Of a DNA stretch of 17,002 nucleotides, positions 13,841 to 17,002 are shown piece by piece (positions within the stretch are counted from its first letter, which is position 1; every line of letters begins with the position of its first letter). Both the position numbers and the translations under genes were made by a program. Under the pieces are notes generated by a model, which worked only from the letters and a program-made list of their open reading frames with translations, made no database searches and was not told the origin of the DNA. Location of the stretch: contig JAGZLW010000040.1 of assembly GCA_018364455.1 (NCBI GenBank), positions 1 to 17,002 of the forward strand. Direction: 5' to 3'. This stretch comes from Streptococcus mitis (GTDB taxonomy: Bacteria; Bacillota; Bacilli; Lactobacillales; Streptococcaceae).

Positions 13841-13868
13841 AAAAAAACCGGGGTCTTAACCCCAGTTT
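13841..13868 (-). terminator. Rho-independent terminator of the DUF402 gene
   Basis: Read on the minus strand, AACTGGGG / CCCCGGTT (loop TTAAGA, one G-U pair) runs into a T7 tract. It lies back to back with the queH terminator, insulating the convergent genes. Confidence 0.87.
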
Positions 13869-13875
13869 GACAACT

Positions 13876-14409
13876 TTACCGATTCTTTAGTTCTACATAG
13901 CGCTTGTACCAAATGTTTACATAGGCTTCTGAGAAAGGACCTCGTCCATTGTTAATCCAATCAACAAGAATTTTAACATGTTCTTTTAAAATGTAGTCCA
14001 AGTCATCAGAATAATTCATTTTGCGTTTGTGACGCTCATACTCCTCAACGTCCAAGAGACGTTTTTCCCCATCTGTAAAAATTTTAACATCCAAATCGTA
14101 ATCAATATACTTCAGTGCTTCTTCATCCAGATAGTAGGGGCTAGCCATATTGCAATAGTAGGAAATTCCATTATCGCGAATCATGGCAATGATATTAAAC
14201 CAATATTTCTTGTGAAAGTAAACAATAGCCGGTTCTCGAGTGACCCAACGACGACCATCACTTTCGGTAACCAGTGTATGATCGTTGACACCAATAATGG
14301 CGTTTTCTGTTGTTTTTAGTACCATGGTGTCCCGCCAAGTTCGGTGGAGACTCCCATCATGCTTATAACTTTGAATTGTAATAAAGTCGCCTTCTTTTGG
14401 AAGTTTCAT
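13876..14409 (-). CDS. ntdP: DUF402 family nucleoside tri-/diphosphatase (UPF0374/Ntdp)
   Basis: The protein has 177 residues, the standard length for this family (YgaC of B. subtilis). Members hydrolyse nucleoside tri- and diphosphates with divalent metal. The residues assigned to catalysis and metal binding in the family appear at the expected places: R23, N87, D103, D105, D107, D120 and E123, in YYCNMASP, YIDYDLDVK and LLDVEEY. The cellular role is not settled. The start ATG lies about 35 bases after the predicted transcription start; no strong Shine-Dalgarno is visible. A convergent terminator pair separates it from queH. Confidence 0.9.
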   Translation of the reverse strand: MKLPKEGDFITIQSYKHDGSLHRTWRDTMVLKTTENAIIGVNDHTLVTESDGRRWVTREPAIVYFHKKYWFNIIAMIRDNGISYYCNMASPYYLDEEALKYIDYDLDVKIFTDGEKRLLDVEEYERHKRKMNYSDDLDYILKEHVKILVDWINNGRGPFSEAYVNIWYKRYVELKNR

Positions 14410-14450
14410 AACTAACCAACTTTCTACAATTTATAAGTTTATCGTTTACT

Positions 14451-14459
14451 ATTGTACCA
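14451..14459 (-). promoter_or_regulatory. Promoter of the DUF402 gene (extended -10)
   Basis: On the minus strand TGGTACAAT gives TG plus TACAAT (14456-14451). No clear -35 is seen. No terminator lies between recX and this site, so recX transcripts may also run in. Confidence 0.5.
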
Positions 14460-14497
14460 TAAAATTACCTAAAATCTGTGAATTTTACATGAAAATA

Positions 14498-15274
14498 TTA
14501 AAGATATTCTCTGAGAGCGCTTGCTATATCCGAAAAATCGTAGCCCTTTCGTGCTAAAACTTGAGTTAAACGCTGTTTAAGTTCGTATCCTTCATATTTT
14601 CGAGCATACTTAGCATATTGCTTATCAAGTTCCTTGAAGATGAGTTCCTGAGTCGTTTCTTGGTCAACTTGACTATCTAATTGGTCAAATGCATTTTTAG
14701 AATCAGAGTAAGAGAAGCCCTTGTTGGTCAAGTTCTGGAGAATCTTATCTTGCAAGGCGCGAGCTGGAAGTTTTCCCTCATATTTTTTCAATAGTTTATT
14801 AGCTACACGTTGAGCAACTTCTGAAAAATCAAATTCTTTAAAAATTTCTTCTATAGTAGATTTTGAAACCCCTTTTTGTACTAGTTTCTGAGTCAGTGCA
14901 TAAGGGCCCTTGTCTCCTGAAAGTTGATTGGTATTGATGATAGCATAAGCGTACTGACCATCATTAATCCAATTATCTTCTTTAAGATTAATAATGACTT
15001 GAGAAACGATGTTTTCATTAATATCGTATTTTTTCAGATATTCTCTAACCTCTTTTTCAGTGCGAGCTTTAAAGGATAGGTGGTAGAGGGCTAGATTCTT
15101 ACCATAAGAAAATTGAGCAAAGTCCTGAATCTCTTTCAATTCTTCTTCGCTTATCACCTTATCTCTCGATAACATAAAACGAACAATAGTATCTTCAGTA
15201 ATGTAGCTTTTGTCGCCATTATCAAGCTCTATCAGATAAAGTCTTTTTTTCTTTTCAAGTTTTGTGATTTTCAT
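14498..15274 (-). CDS. recX: RecX family regulator of RecA
   Basis: The protein has 258 residues, the length typical of Firmicutes RecX, which is longer than the enterobacterial form because of extra three-helix repeats. Landmarks are the N-terminal MKITKLEKKKR, ALYHLSFKARTEKEVREYL, ISQVI-like helices and GPYALTQKLVQKGV. RecX binds RecA filaments and limits or tunes recombination. I start at 15274 because the residues encoded further upstream (to 15358) lie beyond the promoter and overlap the divergent methyltransferase gene. The TATAAT at 15286-15281 is only six bases before this ATG, so the transcript is likely leaderless. Confidence 0.92.
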   Translation of the reverse strand: MKITKLEKKKRLYLIELDNGDKSYITEDTIVRFMLSRDKVISEEELKEIQDFAQFSYGKNLALYHLSFKARTEKEVREYLKKYDINENIVSQVIINLKEDNWINDGQYAYAIINTNQLSGDKGPYALTQKLVQKGVSKSTIEEIFKEFDFSEVAQRVANKLLKKYEGKLPARALQDKILQNLTNKGFSYSDSKNAFDQLDSQVDQETTQELIFKELDKQYAKYARKYEGYELKQRLTQVLARKGYDFSDIASALREYL

Positions 15275-15280
15275 AGTTCT

Positions 15281-15286
15281 ATTATA
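15281..15286 (-). promoter_or_regulatory. recX promoter -10 (leaderless arrangement)
   Basis: On the minus strand a perfect TATAAT is followed by six bases and then the recX ATG, so transcription should begin at or next to the start codon. The -35 position (CCCTAT at the 17-bp spacing) is poor and overlaps the -10 of the divergent gene. Confidence 0.62.
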
Positions 15287-15296
15287 ACTCAAAATG

Positions 15297-15305
15297 TGAT
15301 AAGAT
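15297..15305 (+). promoter_or_regulatory. Extended -10 promoter of the RumA-type methyltransferase gene (leaderless arrangement)
   Basis: TGATAAGAT carries TG plus TAAGAT (15300-15305). Six bases (AGGGGT) separate it from the ATG at 15312, so the predicted start is at or next to the initiation codon. The AGGGG is too close to the ATG to act as a normal Shine-Dalgarno. Confidence 0.6.
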
Positions 15306-15311
15306 AGGGGT

Positions 15312-16667
15312 ATGAATCTGAAAGTGAAACAAAAAATACCATTAAAAATCAAGCGCATGGGAATTAATGGTGAGGGAATCGGCTTTTATCAAAAAACACT
15401 AGTCTTTGTGCCTGGTGCTCTCAAAGGAGAAGATATCTATTGTCAGATTACTTCTATTAAACGTAACTTTGTTGAGGCAAAATTACTGAAGGTCAACAAG
15501 AAGTCTAAATTCCGTGTTGTGCCAGCATGTACTATTTACAATGAGTGCGGAGGCTGCCAAATCATGCACCTGCATTATGATAAACAACTGGAGTTCAAGA
15601 CGGACTTGCTTCATCAAGCGCTGAAAAAATTTGCTCCTGCAGGATATGAAAATTATGAAATTCGTCCAACTATCGGTATGCAGGAACCAAAATATTACCG
15701 TGCTAAGTTACAATTTCAGACTCGAAAATTTAAAAATCAGGTCAAGGTGGGCTTATATGCACAGAACTCTCATTATTTGGTAGAGTTGAAAGACTGCCTA
15801 GTACAAGATAAGGAAACCCAAGTGATTGCTAATCGTCTAGCAGAATTACTTACTTATCACCAGATTCCAATCACCGATGAGAGAAAAGTTCTAGGTGTTA
15901 GAACTATAATGGTTCGACGAGCAAGAAAGAGTGGACAGGTTCAGATTATTATTGTTACAAATCGTCAGCTTAATTTAACCCAACTAGTAAAAGACTTAGT
16001 TAAAGATTTCCCAGAAGTTGTGACAGTAGCTGTGAATACAAATAAAGCTAAAACCAGTGAGATTTATGGTGAAAAGACAGAGCTTATCTGGGGACAAGAG
16101 AGTATTCAAGAAGGTGTACTCGATTATGAATTTTCACTATCTCCTCGAGCTTTCTATCAACTAAATCCTGAACAAACAGAAGTTCTTTATAACGAGGCGG
16201 TAAAAGCCTTGGATGTTACTAAAGAAGACAATTTGATTGATGCTTATTGTGGAGTTGGAACGATTGGATTTGCGTTCGCAAAGAAAGTTAAAACACTAAG
16301 AGGTATGGATATTATTCCAGAAGCCATTGAAGATGCCAAGCGAAATGCTAAAAGAATGGGATTTGACAATACGCATTATGAAGCTGGAACAGCAGAAGAG
16401 ATTATTCCTCGTTGGTACAAGGAAGGCTACCGAGCAGATGCTCTGATTGTGGACCCACCACGTACAGGTCTGGATGATAAGTTATTAGATACTATTCTTA
16501 CTTATGTACCAGAAAAAATGGTTTATATTTCTTGTAATGTTTCGACCTTGGCTCGTGATTTGGTACGCTTAGTAGAAGTCTATGATCTTCATTATATCCA
16601 GTCGGTCGATATGTTCCCACATACAGCTCGAACTGAAGCTGTTGTAAAATTAATAAAAAAAGTTTAA
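15312..16667 (+). CDS. rlmD: 23S rRNA (uracil-C5)-methyltransferase, RumA/RlmD family
   Basis: The protein has 451 residues. A TRAM RNA-binding domain (about 1-60, beginning VKQKIPLKIKRMGINGEG) is followed by four cysteines fit for a [4Fe-4S] cluster: C73, C79, C82 and C162. The SAM-binding fold has DAYCGVGTIGF and VDPPRTGL. The catalytic nucleophile is C408 in SCNVSTLARDL, and the general base is E442 near the C terminus. It makes 5-methyluridine in 23S rRNA (U747 and/or U1939). Streptococci carry more than one RumA paralogue, as I recall, so which uridine this copy modifies cannot be said. It is divergent from recX and close upstream of tRNA-Glu and an rRNA operon; no obvious terminator separates it from the tRNA promoter. 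Confidence 0.92.
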   Translation: MNLKVKQKIPLKIKRMGINGEGIGFYQKTLVFVPGALKGEDIYCQITSIKRNFVEAKLLKVNKKSKFRVVPACTIYNECGGCQIMHLHYDKQLEFKTDLLHQALKKFAPAGYENYEIRPTIGMQEPKYYRAKLQFQTRKFKNQVKVGLYAQNSHYLVELKDCLVQDKETQVIANRLAELLTYHQIPITDERKVLGVRTIMVRRARKSGQVQIIIVTNRQLNLTQLVKDLVKDFPEVVTVAVNTNKAKTSEIYGEKTELIWGQESIQEGVLDYEFSLSPRAFYQLNPEQTEVLYNEAVKALDVTKEDNLIDAYCGVGTIGFAFAKKVKTLRGMDIIPEAIEDAKRNAKRMGFDNTHYEAGTAEEIIPRWYKEGYRADALIVDPPRTGLDDKLLDTILTYVPEKMVYISCNVSTLARDLVRLVEVYDLHYIQSVDMFPHTARTEAVVKLIKKV

Positions 16668-16703
16668 AAAAGTAGTTGACAAAGTTTGAAAAGTCGGTAT
16701 AAT
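16655..16703 (+). promoter_or_regulatory. tRNA-Glu promoter with upstream A-tracts
   Basis: The -35 is a perfect TTGACA (16676-16681) and the -10 a perfect TATAAT (16698-16703) at 16-bp spacing. Two A-tracts (16655-16661, 16666-16671) lie just upstream like an UP element. The first one overlaps the end of the methyltransferase gene. Confidence 0.88.
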
Positions 16704-16728
16704 AGTAAGAGTTGAAAATAACAACTCT

Positions 16729-16800
16729 GGTCCGTTGGTCAAGGGGTTAAGACACCGCCTTTTCACGGCGGTAACACGGGTTCGAATCCCGTACGGACTA
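16729..16800 (+). tRNA. tRNA-Glu (anticodon TTC)
   Basis: The 72-base gene folds into a full cloverleaf. The anticodon stem CCGCC/GGCGG holds the loop TTTTCAC (anticodon TTC), and the T arm is ACGGG-TTCGAAT-CCCGT. The acceptor stem GGTCCGT/ACGGACT has a G-U pair at 1-72, and the discriminator base is A. The CCA end is not encoded. It has its own consensus promoter and lies just upstream of the rRNA operon promoter; no terminator is evident between them. Confidence 0.96.
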
Positions 16801-16828
16801 TGGTATGTTGCGGTTAGAACACTTGATG

Positions 16829-16890
16829 AAAAAAAGTTTTAAAAAAGTTTCAAAAAAAGTGTTGACAAGCGAAAGCGACTGTGATATACT
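16829..16890 (+). promoter_or_regulatory. rRNA operon promoter with phased A-tracts
   Basis: The -35 TTGACA (16862-16867) and -10 TATACT (16885-16890) are 17 bp apart, with TG at the extended -10 position. Three A-tracts of 6-7 bases (16829-16835, 16841-16846, 16852-16858) are spaced about one helical turn apart directly upstream, as expected for an UP element or intrinsic bend. Confidence 0.88.
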
Positions 16891-16896
16891 AATATA

Positions 16897-17002
16897 GTTG
16901 TCACTTGAGAGAAGCGAGTGACAAAGACCTTTGAAAACTGAACAAGACGAACCAATGTGCAGGGCGCTACAACTAAGGTTGTAGTACTGAACAATGAAAA
17001 AA
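16897..17002 (+). ncRNA. Leader of an rRNA operon (16S gene begins beyond the window)
   Basis: The transcribed leader opens with a 10-bp stem (TTGTCACTTG 16898-16907 with CGAGTGACAA 16915-16924). Next comes the conserved Gram-positive pre-16S segment CCTTTGAAAACTGAAC (16928-16943), which resembles an rrn boxA antitermination site. A second perfect 7-bp hairpin follows (CTACAAC 16967-16973 / GTTGTAG 16978-16984). The mature 16S rRNA is not reached. Confidence 0.82.

Noticed and set aside
14029..14319. 96-codon plus-strand frame opposite the DUF402 gene
   Set aside because: The opposite strand encodes a family member with all metal-binding residues; this frame has no promoter or Shine-Dalgarno.
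15275..15358. 28-residue N-terminal extension of RecX
   Set aside because: It crosses the divergent promoters and the start of the methyltransferase gene and is unlike RecX.
1..17002. CRISPR array, insertion sequence, prophage, integron or toxin-antitoxin pair
   Set aside because: No regularly spaced repeats, transposase, integrase, phage or toxin-like genes were seen; the only repeats are BOX elements, choline-binding repeats and the operator boxes.

Overview
The window looks like chromosome of a mitis-group Streptococcus (S. mitis / S. oralis / S. infantis type, a close relative of S. pneumoniae). The evidence is a choline-binding surface protein, two BOX repeats with recognisable boxA-boxB-boxC modules, a competence-type SsbB behind a combox-like promoter, many extended -10 promoters, and the gene set DUF4651 / thioredoxin / YtpR / SDR / ssbB / groESL / queH / DUF402 / recX / rumA-type methyltransferase. 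The species cannot be fixed from this sequence alone.

Layout. 1-600: 3' end of a choline-binding protein gene, with a G8 tract upstream of its choline-binding repeats. 606-785: a degenerate BOX element and a terminator. 846-2895: a tight + strand operon (DUF4651 membrane-anchored protein, thioredoxin-like protein, YtpR tRNA-binding protein, SDR oxidoreductase), apparently begun by a leaderless transcript and closed by a hairpin. 2944-3368: ssbB behind a combox-like element, then a second BOX and a terminator. 3574-10718: an AT-rich carbohydrate sensing and uptake cassette. It holds a tethered sugar-binding protein, a histidine kinase, a response regulator and a second tethered solute-binding protein (LevQRST-like four-component system), then a promoter with three repeated operator boxes, then a mannose-family PTS permease (EIIA, EIIB, EIIC, EIID; LevDEFG-like). 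10881-12962: groES-groEL with overlapping CtsR and HrcA (CIRCE) operators. 13009-13835: queH. 13841-15274: two minus-strand genes (DUF402 nucleotide phosphatase and recX). 15312-16667: a 23S rRNA uracil-C5 methyltransferase of the RumA family, divergent from recX through a very compact promoter pair. 16676-17002: tRNA-Glu(TTC) and the promoter and leader of an rRNA operon whose 16S gene begins beyond the window.

How it fits together. The central cassette reads as a self-contained circuit. Two membrane-tethered binding proteins, with no ABC permease genes nearby, are likely to report an extracellular sugar to a kinase that has little extracellular domain of its own. The response regulator is then the natural ligand of the repeated TGACATTT(G/A)TCA-type boxes in front of the PTS genes, one of which sits at about -42 of an extended -10 promoter. 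This matches the S. mutans LevQRST/LevDEFG fructose/mannose system known from the literature. The operator assignment and the promoter geometry are my own reading of the sequence.

Other points worth attention are the possible phase-variable G8 tract in the choline-binding protein, three probable leaderless transcripts (DUF4651, recX, rumA-type gene), and A-tract-rich twin promoters for tRNA-Glu and the rRNA operon. I found no CRISPR array, insertion sequence, prophage or clearly unprecedented system.
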